A stretch of DNA of 64,000 bases from assembly GCA_017607445.1 (NCBI GenBank), contig JAEVHH010000003.1, positions 1,550,001 through 1,614,000 of the forward strand. Direction: 5' to 3'. Positions within the stretch are counted from its first letter, which is position 1; every line of letters starts with the position of its first letter. The DNA is from Histoplasma ohiense (lineage: Eukaryota; Ascomycota; Eurotiomycetes; Onygenales; Ajellomycetaceae). A program made the position numbers and the translations under genes. Below the pieces are notes generated by a model that had not been told where the DNA came from, ran no database searches, and saw nothing but the letters and a program-made list of their open reading frames with translations. Shown one piece after another: positions 22,561 through 36,147 of the stretch.

Positions 22561-25290
22561 GCTAATATGCAGATTTGAGTCGGGATTACCTTTCTTTGCA
22601 GTGGGTAGTAGTCCATTATGGCAGGGTATCCCCTAACCAGATTTTTTTTACGGTGACTGAGATATAAATATATATATACACATGTGCGAGCATATTTATC
22701 ATCCCATACTAAATACACTGTGTCCGTTCGCTATAAATTTCTCTCATTGCTGTGTTTTTTTGCTCGATTTGAAAGGCCGGAACAATGCATATAGTATATA
22801 TATAGATGGATCAAGCAGTTAGATATGTAGTATAACAATCGCTAGAGACTTCTTAGTACATGTATGAAGGTGTTTATGATGTTATTTGTTTTTATTTCTT
22901 AGTCAAATATATTTATACATACATATATATACGGAGTATGCAACAGGGTGGCTAAGGTAACTCCGCTTCGGAGCACCAGAAATCACATTCGTGTACCCAT
23001 GCTTGGAATCGTTGATTGGAATTGATATTTGTTATTATAATTCAGTTATGGATATTATATAATTATTGTTGAATTGTTGACCTTGGGGTTTCACATGTAT
23101 ACATATATCATACCCCATTGTTGATTTGTAAAGCCCTTCCATTAAACCGATATCAAATTTAAGAAAAACAGGTCGAGATTCTTCTTCTTCTTCTTCTTCT
23201 TTTTACCTCTTCATGGAAATTTTATGTTCCTTGTTGGCTCTATTCATGCTAGTAAATGTACCACATTTGTCGTTTTCTTCCACTGTACTAAATGATGTGA
23301 TGATGTCATACTTGTCAAGATCGTAGATTATCATAGATCAACTAGTCCATGCAGCATATTTCTTTTAATATTTTACTTCAATTGATCATAGATCTGATGA
23401 TCTCTCTCTCTCCCCCTTTCCCCAATGTAGCAAATCGCAGTAACTGCAGATCATAAAGTTTTATGTTTATACACAGCTTGTTTTTTTATTGTTAATGTGC
23501 TTGTCTATATACTAGTAGCTAACGAGCAATCATAGTAATATATTTTACCTGTTTTCCTTGCGGATTTTTCACACCAGCGCTGTGGGTTGCATGGAACAGA
23601 TTCCTTGATTCCTACGGCCCTCCACTGCAGAAAATTTCCTCGTGTAAATGCCTCCGATCTACATACGTCGTTCTTCGGGGTTTGAGAGACAGAAAGAGGG
23701 ATGCGGCAGCGGAGCTCTCAAGGGTTTCTGCTCGTAGAACAGTATCTTGAATGTTGTGGCTTGAATGATGCGTTGATTTCAACAATACTATATATAACTA
23801 GTAGTTATGTATGTCTTTTTCAGGTGTTTTGTTGGGATGGGGAAAGTTGGATTTTTGGATTTTTGGATTTTTTGTTTTTTCCACTCCAAACCATAATACG
23901 AGTAGTATCTGCTTGCGCGCTTATCCGATGTACTGTACTGTACTCCGTAGTTACTGTTCCATAGATGTTGGGAAATAAGTTTATTGTTTAGTGTATGGAT
24001 CTTTTGTTTTTACTTTTTCTTTTTCTTGTTGGAGGGGATTGGATTGGGCGATTCGTACCCTCTATACCACGGCGCTGGTGGTGATCGAGCTCTTTTGCCC
24101 TAGTGGCCTATTATTTCTTTCGTTTGAATTTAATATCAGGTGTTTAAGCAGAACAACTAAGGGCCTGTTCGGTGACCCCCGTTCAGGGCCGTATAAGTCC
24201 GTGCAGTGCCAGCTAAACGGGACTCTGCGCCACTGTACGCTGTTGCACGGGCTAATCCGTACGGATTTAAACAACCTGGTGTTCGGTGGATTTCACGTAC
24301 ATATTACGGAGTACAACAGTGTACTCCGTATATAATATGCCGAGATTGCCAAGATATCCATATAATATAGTTTGACGGCGTGATAATAAGATTCAACAGT
24401 GTATTTAGTGCAAAAATTGGAAAATCTAAACTTGATAAGGTTAGATTGAGTCTGTTATTGTAGAACGAGTGGTGTTCATCATCCTAGATATCCACTTCTT
24501 GTACGAACGGGACTGTACGAATGGGAATCACCGAACAGGCCCTAAGTCACATGGATTTCAGCCAAAAAGAATCATGTAGAGTATAAGGAGTTAGTATAAA
24601 GAAACCTTAGCTGCATCAATAGTATTTGTGTTCCGTCTATTCGAAATCAGCCGCACTCTACGGAGTATAGAAAATATTATAGATTAAAGCAGAAGATTTT
24701 TTTTTTTTTAAAAAAAAAGGAATGGTTTATGGAAATATCAAAACTGGTGAGGAATTCTCATTGCAATAGAGTAAACTAGCAGCTCCAAGTATCTGAGCAG
24801 CGAAGAATAAAAAGGGAAAGATCCGGTAACCATCTCATCCCAAACATCCTCCATGCAAGCTATTAGAAACAAAGTGACAATGAAATGCCTTAGGCACCAA
24901 TCAGAAATTTGACAATAATATCCAATCCAGCAACGTCTATTACCCTTCCACCTCTTTGCTCCCAGCTCTTCCCAAAAACTAACAAGAAATGAAAAAACAA
25001 AGAAGGTAAGGAGCGACAGTAGGAAACATCTAGGCTACTCCCCGCCATTAAGCCCTCACCATTTCTTTTTCAAACAATTGTCGCGCGCGTAGTGGAATGT
25101 GGAAAGGCGAGAGTAACTGATGACAAGCAAAAGGCCTAGCTAAATCTGCACCCCCCACACTTTGTGCTGTTTCCCCACTCCCCCGAAGATCAGAAAAAAG
25201 AATAGACACCTTTCGATCGCGTATCACTTGAATCCCGGGAGGATGAGAGCAACTTGTAAGGCACTAGCTGCGACCACTGTGTGGTTGCAT
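22561..25290. other. intergenic with MITE, GH81 3' end to hydrophobin 3' end
   Basis: 2.73 kb between two convergent genes, AT-rich, with TATA and TTC microsatellites (TTC near 23180-23201). It contains the MITE at 24161-24542, a T/A junction near 24700-24720 and five copies of the TACTCCGTA word. No protein gene is supported. Confidence 0.6.
24161..24542. mobile_element. Tourist-like MITE (PIF/Harbinger-type ends)
   Basis: A 382-bp non-coding element with perfect 15-bp terminal inverted repeats GGGCCTGTTCGGTGA (24161-24175 and 24528-24542). It is flanked on both sides by the trinucleotide TAA (24158-24160 and 24543-24545). A GGGCCTGTT start with a TWA target duplication is typical of PIF/Harbinger elements and their Tourist MITEs. 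Inside is a perfect palindrome with 10-bp arms and a 6-nt loop (24305-24330) built on TACGGAGTAC. There is no transposase; it would depend on one elsewhere. The family assignment rests on ends and TSD only. Confidence 0.8.
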
Positions 25291-25669
25291 TTACAGGCCG
25301 ACGAAGGTAACTGGCTGCTGGAGGGTAGCAGAGCAGGTTTGAGTCTATTGAGTGAAGATTGGGATTTATATTAGCATTTGGTTGCCCTTTATATTCAACT
25401 CTTAGGATTCGGTTAACACTTACTCCACCGTTGTTGTTGCAGCAGACGATCTGGGTGTTGCAGCTGACGGAGCTGCCGGCCATAGCGGTGCAAGTAGTTC
25501 CGAGAGTGCTCTCAGGAGCACAGCAGAAGGGACCGCCGGAAGAGCAGGAGATGCTCTGGAAGACTGGGCCTTCAGGGCGGGATGGGCGCTCGGGGCGGGG
25601 AGGAGCACGGCCGGCAGCAACGCTGGTGGCGAGGACAGCGACAATGGCGACGATGTTGGTGAGCTGCAT
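25291..25669 (-). CDS. small hydrophobin-like secreted protein A
   Basis: Two exons (25291-25344, 25424-25669) give 99 residues; the second exon is only 18 codons, so the open frame alone misses the end. A signal peptide (MQLTNIVAIVAVLATSVAAG) precedes a Pro/Arg-rich stretch and eight cysteines in the hydrophobin order C-CC-C-C-CC-C: CSSGGPFCC, then STLGTTC, SVSC, IVCC and TQTC. Spacings are 6, 9, 9, 5 and 8 residues. Class I hydrophobins have longer first loops and class II a different last spacing, so the class is unclear. Hydrophobins coat aerial structures and spores with an amphipathic film. A TATA-like ATAAATA lies at 25821-25827, about 150 bp upstream of the ATG. The gene pairs with the divergent homologue at 28094. 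Confidence 0.82.
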
Positions 25670-28093
25670 TTTGAAGGTTTGGGGGGTTTGATTAAGAATT
25701 AAAGTTCTTAAAAGTGAATAAGAAGATTAGATAGAGATTGGGAATTAAGTCTTAGAGATTGTTCTGTGATGCTGATGATGAAGAGAAAAAAAAAAGGTAT
25801 TTCGACGGGAATGAAGGGCCTATTTATGTGTTTTCTCAAGGCTCACTCGATGTCCATGGATGAAGTGTTTTACGTTCTAGGTTGGCTCAAATCTCACCCT
25901 TGCAAACTTCCCTCTTCACGACCTTTCCAGTGGAGGGAGTCTCGCTTCGCCGAATTGAAGAAACAAGCCCTGGCGCATCTGGGATACCAAACAGCGAATG
26001 TCTCGCGTGTTGCAGCCTCGTGGCTGACGGGCTGGTAGATGGAGATAAGCCAGGAATCATAGATCTCAGCTTCTGTTCCCCCCTGCTGAATGTTCTGACC
26101 CCTTTTCTTCTGCATGAATGTGGTAACACTTGGCCACTCCCATGAGTCGATGGCGTTAAGGTTGTGCAGAATAATGGTGTCTATATTTAACATCTAGCTG
26201 GAGTGTGACCCGGGCATTTTGATATGGATCGTATCAACTTCACGCAAATTCCCAGAGAAAACAGCCAAGTGACAAAATGGCGTTGAGTCCAGACCATACA
26301 CAAACCTGCATTTCCAGTATGGCCAATCCATCCTTGTTTGCATGTAGATACAAAGGGTGGTGAGGTTTGGTCAACCGTGGCATATAGACAAAACAGACCC
26401 AGCCCCGTGGGAATCGACAGGGCTGAGGATTAAAATTGTTTTGCTGGCAAGTGCCGTGGGCCAATCAACCATACAGGGGCCATGAAGGTTCGGAGTGAAG
26501 GTTTTGAGCCTCAGCTCAAGAAATGGCATCCCATGAGCTGGTAGCTTTGGCGTGGCAGGATACTCGCCTAACATTCACGAATCAGAGACAAGGCTGCAAT
26601 ACCTTGCGATGGAAACTAGGATAAAGGGAGATCAAGATATCCGAAAGCGGATAGGTAAATCATGGCCTTGAACCTGGCAGCTGCAGGCACTGTGGACGAT
26701 GAAAGCCGATTCGACAAACTTCCAGGAGAACTGCAAGCCATCTAACAACACATGAAGCTCCGGGCTCTCTGAATCCACATGTCAACGCCATAGATCTGTT
26801 TGTTGGAACATAGTGAGTACCCAATATGAGAGATTACCCTTGGCAGCAAGCTCTGGCGCAGAGAACCATACTTCAATCTCCGAACACCACACACGAATCT
26901 TCCATAATATTTTCCTTATGAAGCCACCCTCACAATATCCTCGATCATAAAGAAGTCGTGAAAATAACCGCCTAAAATGCGCAGATGTTTCATCGAGGGC
27001 GTAGGTTTACTAAGTCAAGGCATATGTTGCACGGGCAACCGAGCATTGTCGTGTCAATAAGAATGTGCGCTACGTTTTTGGTGAGGCTCAGCGGAAGCCA
27101 ATCAGCAACCGGCGCGGCCACCCGGTTCCCCGGACAAGCCCATCATCGGTCCAGACCCTGATGCTTTTTGCCTCCGAGTCGAATATTTTGACCAAAGCGG
27201 CAGTGCGATGCAGTGAGACACATTAAAACTTCAAGGATTCCCGATTTCGATTCGCAAGCCAGGAACAGGATACTTAGGCGAGGCACATGAAGGCAACGCC
27301 CGTTGTCCTCCCGTGGGCTAAAAGATTCCGGGGTTGACGCATCACAAAATGGCAGGAATGGCGGGATGACGGTGAACAGCAGATCCGAGAACGTCTGGCC
27401 CGTATGCACCGACCAGTTGGGTGAAAATGATGATGACTTGGGATTAGTCCAGACCTGCAATCGCAAACGAATAAGAAAAACAGCAAAAATGAAAAAAAGC
27501 CATTTTTCAGCCCCAGAAGAAATTTAAATGCAGCTGCAAAACAAACAGGACTTCTGATTAGTCCGGCCAATTCTCACGTGGCCCAACCAGGCTGGATCAA
27601 TCGTGGGATATTCGTGTTGATGGTCCCCACACACAGATACCCGATATCGCCCATTTGCTGAAGTCCATTGAGGTTCCAGAGCGCTTTTACTTCCTTTTTT
27701 TATTTTCTTTTTTGCTTTGGGGGTTGGGGTGGTGGCTTTTGCGTACCAATGGAAGACATCCTGATGTCTCAAAAAAGATGGCACAAGCCTAAAAACATGT
27801 GCAGCGAATGACCTCTTGCAACTTCAGTCCTATTTTTGGATTTTCAAGACGCAAGGCCGTGCTTGTGCCAGCTCATTACCGTGTCGATGGCTGTCTCTGG
27901 TTGAGAGAAAAGCAAGCAAAATGTGATGAGAAGATTATGGGGAGAGTTTGGTACAAATTGAGCCCACTTGCCGTCAAATAACATTTCCCAATCCGTCCTC
28001 ATCTTCCCCGCCAAAACACAGCACCCTCTCACCTCTTCAAACCCGCCTTCATTCGTTTGCTTTCACTCGTTGGAAAATTACCCCATCGCTACC
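25670..28093. other. intergenic between two divergent hydrophobin-like genes
   Basis: 2.42 kb of non-repetitive sequence serving as upstream region for both genes. Several open frames of 60-110 codons exist on both strands, but none has family similarity, a plausible start context or splice-supported extension. No RNA gene was recognised. Confidence 0.55.
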
Positions 28094-28603
28094 ATGAAGT
28101 TCATCAAATCCTCCATCCTCTTCTCTCTCTTGATGCTGCTCACGCAGTCAATTGCTATCCCCATGCCTGGTCCGGTTCCCGCTCCTGAAGATGGCGACGT
28201 TGCTTTAGCTGAGAGAGGATTCCTCAGCAACCTGCCAGGGTTGAAGGACCTTTGTCCACCAGCTTCTTCCCAACCCGCCCCCGTCCAGCAAACGAACCAG
28301 TGCTCCAGCGGTGTTCCATACTGCTGCAGCACTGAAGGAGGATGTAAGTAAATTCAATTGTAAAATCCTCAACCGACAACATTTGCTAACCAGTTCGATC
28401 TCGACTAGCCCACAACTGCGTGAATTCCAAAGTTGAATGCAAACAAACCGTTATTTGCTGCAACAACAACTTCGGGGTAAGTCATCATTTTGTGCTTCAT
28501 ATTTTCGAAACAGTCGCTGAGACCGAAAAACCACTTTCAGTCCCAAGTGTGCATGGGAGACATCGACTTCAACATGCCGATCAATATCGAGATCAACCTT
28601 TAA
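28094..28603 (+). CDS. small hydrophobin-like secreted protein B
   Basis: Three exons (28094-28343, 28409-28476, 28541-28603) give 126 residues. A signal peptide (MKFIKSSILFSLLMLLTQS, cleavage near IAIPMP) is followed by a spacer and eight cysteines in hydrophobin order: CSSGVPYCC, HNC, VEC, VICC, then SQVC. Loop lengths are 6, 8, 6, 5 and 8. The first, fourth and fifth equal those of protein A at 25291, and both genes have an intron right after the second CC followed by Asn-Asn-Asn. One extra cysteine (DLCPPASS) precedes the motif. The C-terminus is MPINIEINL. All introns are GT-AG and in phase. This is probably a paralogue of protein A; expression in spores or hyphae is expected from the family but not shown. 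Confidence 0.82.
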
Positions 28604-31600
28604 ACAGTTTCCCAGTAGCATATGCACGGGACCAGAGGCCCTTGGCTGTACGTCGAAGGTCTGAGGAACAGAGGGAATTGCTGAGATTTGGTTCCGGCAG
28701 CTCTAAACTGATATTAATGGGGTTAGTTAATGGCCTCATTCAGTTTGGGACTGAGCCTTTTTCTCAGGCATGGTTGTTGCTGTAGCTTTTTGCAAAGATT
28801 TATTATTTATTAATTTCGCACCTGATGTATGGATGGCCTCACCAGCACTGAAAGTGTACATTTTCTTCATCCCTGATTTGATCGTTCTCAACGACTTCAC
28901 TCTTTTGGTTTTCTTCTTTTGGTCTGTTGTAGAAGACTCATCCTTTTGCTTCTTCCACCCCCCAACCAGCTTCTCCCACTTCTGCCTCTTCTGTCTCATC
29001 TGTCAGTTATCCTGTCAATTTTTAATAGATAAATGAGAAACATTTTTTTGCTCCCGGATTTTTTTTTTCTGGTGTTATTCTTATTTGTTCATATAGTTCT
29101 TGGCTAGTCCGATGGAAAATGCCATTTTCTGATCTTTCGCTGCATACCTGTAAAAACTTGATGCTGTTTCACAGCTTAGGATTCCTCGAACTGCGATATC
29201 CGAGTTGTATTCATCCAGCGCCTAAAAAATGTCTTCTGTGCATGTTGTAGAGAAGGCCTCGATATTGAAATCGAATCTCAAGTAAAAGAATTGCCAGGCG
29301 AAAATGCCCATAATGGCATGTATTCTGTCCAGATGGATGCGCGGCTCCTGTCCATCTGCTTCGCGCGCAGGTTGTCTTCACTTTTCCAAATTCCTTGCAT
29401 CTCAATCCGCGTCTTGAAGCAAAAGAGGGAAATTATTCCAGGGGGATGCCGTTGAGGATTGCTTATTAAGTCATTGAGTTGCAGATGGTGTGATTGGGAT
29501 AGAAACTTGCGGGATTCCCCTGGCACGTGCACATAGTTCGGATTTTCGGCTGGAAAAACTTTCAGTTGGTTCTTTTCAAACATCAAAAAAATATCTAAAT
29601 ATCAGAACGGGTAGATGGTTAACTACTAGTACTCACAATTCAGTTACTTAAAATCATGTTTCTCGAGCTCTAACACCCTAACTCAATGACTGGTGTGGGT
29701 TTGTTGTAGATGATGGGCTGGGTTAAAAGTTGGGCCGACTTTTCAAATGTTATCTAGATAAGCCTCTCTTTCAGTGAGGGAAAATATATCAAAGCTCATG
29801 AATACTACATGGCAGTGACTGACATCCAGGGTGTTTGATTTTGGGGCCTGTTTTCCTTCCTACCTCAAAATTGAAACCATTTCGGCTCCGATATTGATAT
29901 TTCGATCTGCGCACAGAGACGTGAAACAATCCTCTTCGCAAATCACTAGAGATATAAACAGATAACTATATCAAAACTGAATCTCCAGTAATTCCAATCT
30001 ACATTGCTTGCACTTATGATCTGCATTATTACTGGTTTGGTAACTTGTTGCACACCCCATTTACCTAATAAAAGCCCAGGTCCCTCCATTGTCCAGAACA
30101 TACTAGAGAGATGCATTGCCAGACTATATATATATATATGTCAACTCCACGAGTGCTCTCGTGGAAAGTATGCACGCCATATTTATGCAACCTTTAAAGA
30201 GATGTCTTAATGAATATATAACTTCGATATAAGGCATTTTATGTCTTAACTAAATACGCCAAAATACACTCTGAAGATAGCAAGTGATTGTAGAGAGTAT
30301 GTTGTGCTACCTAGTAACTAACTATTGTATCTAGGTTACCGGGGCAAAAGCTATTCCCCGCCAGCGCCATGTCCCAATGGTTCAAATATTCTGGAGTATT
30401 GGTTGGCCACATAGCATCCACCGGCACATTGAAACTTAATCTCAAGAAATACTAAATTTGTTCATATATCCATCTCCTCTTCCTCCTATGATAATTGACC
30501 TTGGATGGTTCCAACGCTAAAAGTTTTTCCGGCCCGCGAAACCCTCCCCTAATAAGCCCCAAGTATTATTGGGGTTCAAATTTTTGCCAATGAATTTTGA
30601 GCAGGGCGACAATTTAAACGTGGGTTTAGAAAAGTTGAATGTGGTTTTTAATTTTCTAACCTCGCAAAGCAATTAAAATCCTGATTGAAGGGATAAGCAC
30701 TGGCATTTAATTCATTCGCCCGTTCATTTTTTGTCTGGTAGATAAGCATCAGTGTACAGATTTCGTTGCGTCGTGCTTCTGATTCCAAGATCCCTTGGTA
30801 GATTAGTGAGATTGCTGCTCCGTAGCTCTTGAAAACAGCTTATTTTGATTCCTCCGATATGATAAAAACCCAATGCAATGTAATCAGAGGACAAGTAGAA
30901 TGCCTCTCCATCTTTTGCTGACGGGATGGAGGCAACTCGGGGCAAAATGAGGTTAAAATTTCCACTCATATTGTAGGGTTGCGCGCTTTTGGTAGCGCGA
31001 GAATAGGAGTAGTAGAACTATGAAGTGGAGAACCAAAAGATCAACGTGTATTATATCTAACAATCTATCTCGAATAACATGAGGATAAACTTGTAGGAGA
31101 ATCAACTAGGAAAAAAGGGACCTGTAGTAGTATCAAGACATAAGGAATCGCATACAGAAGGGAAAGATCTATCTAGCGGGCGGCGGCGAGGCGGATATAT
31201 GCAGGGTAATAAAAATTTTCTTACAATATGTATAAAGAATACTTAGGCATGGGGAATGGGAAAGCTTTTCCTGTTCCTTTCTTTCAGGACTGTTAGCCTT
31301 CCCACACCGTGCTCACTTGCCTGTAAATTATGAAGTGATCTATTTCAACATGCTGAAAGCCACTGTTGTTGCTACTTGCCCTCATCAGCATTGCTCCTAG
31401 CCTAGCCCCTTACTACAAACAAGTAAAAGACCCACCAGATGGATTGCATGTTATCTGAGACTATTATGAGCCGGCTACCCATATAATGATATAATTCAAA
31501 CCCATTGATCATTTGCATGTATGCAAGTAGCTAATGCCATAGTGTGAACTGTAAGTGGGTCACTAATTGTCTTACAACGGCACTGACAATGGTTTTCCTG

Positions 31601-34600
31601 AAATCGATGAGAGCTGCGCAAGCAAACACTGATCTAAATGAAATCCAGCATCGTGATCCAAGCTATATTGGGTGTGGTGTAGATGTTGTGAGAATTATTC
31701 ATACTGGGCTTGGGCTGCGAGTGGCCTGCTTCTCTTTTTTGAACTCAGTTCTAACGGCCGACATAGCCGGTACCAAATTTAACTTAAATGAAAGGAATAA
31801 TCGTTGTAAACAAAACATACATATGTTTGAAATTCCTTTAAAAAGTAAAGTAACTGTGTACATACTTGCAGGAAAGCTCATCAAGATTTTCAATGACATA
31901 TTTTCAATAGGTCTTCGACCACTTCTTCTTGACTTTAGCCCCTTGAAGATTTGGAAATTGATGAAAGCTGAAGCCATACATATTGTACTGTACGATAGCA
32001 TGCAACCGACGGACCGTTTGACTTGGCTGCTTTGAAGGTCATGAAAAGTATTGGAGTTCCCCCTGTTTCGCCCTCCAGCCAACTGGCTTCTTTCTGCAGT
32101 CAGGAACAACATTCCAGGAGAATAGGGTGAAAAGAAGATCAAGTGTCATTTATAAATAAATCGAAAACCAGCAATGCAGCCAATCTCAGGACGAGGAAGG
32201 CAATTTCTCAGTTCTCGCGCCAACATATGGCTAAGTCACAAGCTGTGAGCGCTAAATAATCTCTCTCTCTTTCCCGCAAAACCCGCGTGGGTGATTGACA
32301 GATGAATGAATCATTCAACACACCAGGTGTCAGGAAACGCTGCGTCAAATATTGCGCCATGCTTTGGTATAGCCGCGGGATGTTGTGGATGTTTGAGTTT
32401 TGATGTTCTAGTAATCTATACCGGGATAACCTCACCGGGCATCTGTGTATACATAAATAAGTGTATATAATGGACGAGGTTTTCATGTTGTAGTAGCTTC
32501 GTAGGCTTTCAGACAGAAACGTAATTACAACAACAGATTTGCGAAAAGAAATATCAGAACGGTCCTTGAGTCACTCTAGACCCAGCAACCACTCGTCCAT
32601 TCATCCTGAGAGTTTCGAATATCGGTATACAACACAATTGACGAGTGGAATTTGCCATCCAAAACCGGAATAGCAGAAAATCATAGATGATAAAAAGTGT
32701 TTCTTTATCTCTTTCTCCTGGTTTTATACCGTATCAATGGGAAGGGGAGCTACCTGAAGGCACAGGCCAACACCTAGGTAATATCAGCACAGCCATAACT
32801 GGGAGTGTAGAACAGAAATTCACATGGGGGACAAATGTTTTACCTCGAAGCGTCACGTATGACAGCAGCAGAGACTGGCTGGCTGATATTATTGTGTTTC
32901 CGTCATGTGTGACTGTTGTATCCTAGTTTCTCTGTGCAATTGTGTCCTAGCTTTCTTGGAATTATTCAGTGATCAGGAGAAGATTCTTGATCTTCCAGAT
33001 GGTATGTGGCTCGACGTTGTATATTCCAGTAAGAAGTGCCTGTGTTCTCCAGCTTTGTTTCAGAGAAGAAGGCCCTTATCACTAAGTACAAAGGGGAGGG
33101 TTCGTTTCCATGGCAGATGAACCTCAGTTTTGGTGTTCTGATCCGCGACTGGCACCATTGATTGAGTCTTTGGTATGTTTATAGTATGCAACAGTGCCCA
33201 CCAGCTTTTGATATTCAACTATTGTGCGTTTTCTCACATTCCCCTAGTTTTTATCAACTATGAGAGAATTGACGAGCTTTAGGTGAGGTATTCCAAAAAT
33301 ATCGGCAAACTGAAGCTCTTGATAGCTCTAAATCACATTCCCAGATTGATGGTGATATCATGATTGATCAAACATCCTTGTCTTCATTGCTTTACAGTGA
33401 CATATCAGAACAGTCAACTGTGCTAAAAAGCGCCAGCACAGGTCACAATTCGAGCTTGGCAGAAACTGCGAGGTCAGGTGGCGCTTTGGGAACGTCGGGT
33501 TTTTGATTCCTGAAGGGGCGCCACTTGAGTTCAGAGTAGTGGGACAAATCATGACCACCTTATAAAATCAGTTATTAAGTTAGTCAGTCAATTCTAATTG
33601 ATTTGCAAGGTTTGCAAGGTTTGCAATTGACTTATTTATACAAATTTGTAAAATTACATTGCCACTCTCTTCATAGTTGTATTGATAAAGTGAGTTGCAC
33701 TAGTACTTTTTTGGATGTGTGCACGGGCCACGGCTCGAGCTCGACAGAAATTGCAAAGACGAGTTGTAGGTCTGGAAAATGAGTCTCTGCACCGGCTACG
33801 GAGTAGAGATTTGTTATTTCCATGGGTTGGCAAGCCTGGATCTCTTTGAACTCTGGTATTAGTATTGAGATTTCCATTTATATTTCCAGCATTGTGGAGG
33901 ACTTACGCTCTTCACCTCCGTCCAGAGTTAGCCACCGATGGATCCACAGTTTGTCCCCAGAGCGTTCGTTAGCTGCAGCGAAAAGGATAGCTTGGTGCAC
34001 GCCAAGCATCCTGATACGTGGCGGTGCTGATGTAGCTTCATGTCGGTCGGGTTGTTGGTGAGTTCAAGTGTGCGATGTGCAGCTCTCGTTTCGTGTCAGC
34101 GGTGAGGGATCATTGGGGTTTTATTGATTTAATATCATGTCATTGTCAATTGGGAAGGGTGGATGTATACTACTGATCATCAGAGATGTTCATTCCTATT
34201 GGAGGAAGCAATGCTAATCCAGCCAACAGAGCAGATAACAAATTCTGTGATTATGAGGAGAAGGAGGAGCAGAAGATGATGCCAAGCTATACGCTGTAAC
34301 TCCTCACAAGACAGACTTCTGCGCCATTGGCCATGTCGAAAACTCGAAAGTGGAGACTGAGCCTTCAAAACAAGGCCCTTGCTTGCATGATGCATCATCC
34401 CTGGAGTCGCAGATGGAGCGATGTGGCATGCATGCAAATGAGGCTGTGCAAACCAAGAGGAATGAATAGCTGCCAATCACCGCCGTTCGCTCAGGACAAG
34501 TGCTGGCTAGCAAGCAGCCACAGATGGTGTTCGGAAGTGCTCTGAGTGGCCGGTCTGAGATGTGGTCTGTCTTCTGGGTCTGGGGTCATTTTGGTTTTTG

Positions 34601-36147
34601 GTTGAATTCTCAGAGTTTTTCATCCATTGCCCGTGTCAATCGACAACTGAAAATGTAGCCGAATACTTGTGCAAACATAGAAACTAGTAAAAAAGAAAAG
34701 AAAGAGAAGGAGGCAAGAATCCTCACAAGGAGACCAACAGGGGCAAATAATCCAGTAGCTATATCTCACTGTAATTATCCTCATTCCCTGCGACCATCCA
34801 CGTGTATCTTTCTTTCTTCACGTTATTCATTATTCCCCGCATCTTTTTTCTCTCCTCCAGGCTCAGGGTATCTCAGTCAGCGCAGCTGTTCGCCCTTCTT
34901 CGTCCTGCCATAAACCACAGTCACAGTCAGTTTCCACGTGCCAGGACCGACTTCTTGCCTAGGTAGTCCTTTGCATTGCATTCTATCTCCGCATCTTCCC
35001 TTCGTTTGTGTGTTGTGTGTTTTGTGCCGTGTTTTAACTTTGATCAAGCGTGTTTCACCGTCTGTTGGAAGCCCTTCCCCACTCATTGATGATGATTCAA
35101 GGGATGCGACAGGCGAAAGCACAAAGTACTTCATCGGGACTGCCCAGACGCTTCTCGTTCCCCTGGCATTTGCTGGAAAAGCACAAGGCTGGCTTGGCTA
35201 ACTTGTGCTAGACGAAACCGTCAGAAACAAGACCTTGAGTCCTTTTCCCAGGTTCTCCTCCCCACGTCAGGCTGTTTTCCTTTCCTCCCCCCCCCCAAAC
35301 TAGTTATCCTGCCCATCGCAGCCGAATTGTTCTGCCTGCCCAAGGTGGCCCCGCATTGACCATCATAATAATAATAATATCAGACGGATACTACTAGTAC
35401 TGTATCGATCGCCGCGAAAGAAAGGCCGGGCAGAAAGGGGCGAATTCACTGTCACTGGTCCCTGTCGTGCGAAGTCTATCCATCGTCAGAGCCGGGAGAG
35501 GGCTGCGCAGATATTTATTTCTTCGTTACCCGGAAGTTGGCTGCTGAGTGCTGTTGCTGTTGGATCTCCGACTTCAAATGGGTAAGCAGCGGTCATTAAG
35601 TTACCTTTTATTTTTTTGGTCATCCATCCTTAGTCTGCCTTTGCCGGATTCTGGTCTCTCGGGTCCTGCTCCAACTTAATCACCGTCTCGCTTTTGTTCT
35701 CTTCGGCTTGTCGATTTATTAAAACTCTGCATCTGCCCCTCCTCATATTGTCCGTTGATCTACTTGCCCAGATTGTGCTCCTCTTCACCCCCTTCTGTTT
35801 CCCCCTGCTATATTTCTCATCTTCTTTACCCCTTGTGGTTACTCCTCGCGAAACCGAACCTCGGGTATCTCTATGTTCACTGCCACATCGCCACCTCCAA
35901 CCCAGAAGCCTCCAGCCGTGGCTTGTTTCTGTCTCCTGCAGTTACTGCTTATAGCCAAATCATTAGAAGTGGCCTCTAAGCAGAGTAAAAGCTAACCTTG
36001 CCGCTTTCCGCCGTGTGTGGCTGGGGACTTCGTCTCCCTCCCGGCCACCTACGATTGCACTCTGCAATTTAATTCATAGCTGCCACTCGCATCGCCCAAG
36101 AATTCCACCATTATACACTCGGCCATTTCCGCTCAAACGCTGTTTCC
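28604..36147. other. 7.5-kb region without a supportable gene
   Basis: Between hydrophobin-like gene B and the Ca2+/H+ exchanger I find no convincing coding region. The open frames (up to 163 codons at 31544-32035) lack family motifs, and most lack an ATG in good context. No tRNA, rRNA, terminal repeats or transposase were seen. Simple features are a short TA run near 30125-30140, a C9 run near 35287-35296, an ATA microsatellite near 35370 and one TACGGAGTA word at 33797. The last 1 kb is pyrimidine-rich and probably the promoter/leader of the exchanger. Non-coding transcripts cannot be excluded. Confidence 0.5.

Noticed and set aside
31544..32035. 163-codon + strand open frame in the gene-free interval
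   Set aside because: No recognisable domain, unusual composition for this genome and a competing frame on the other strand.
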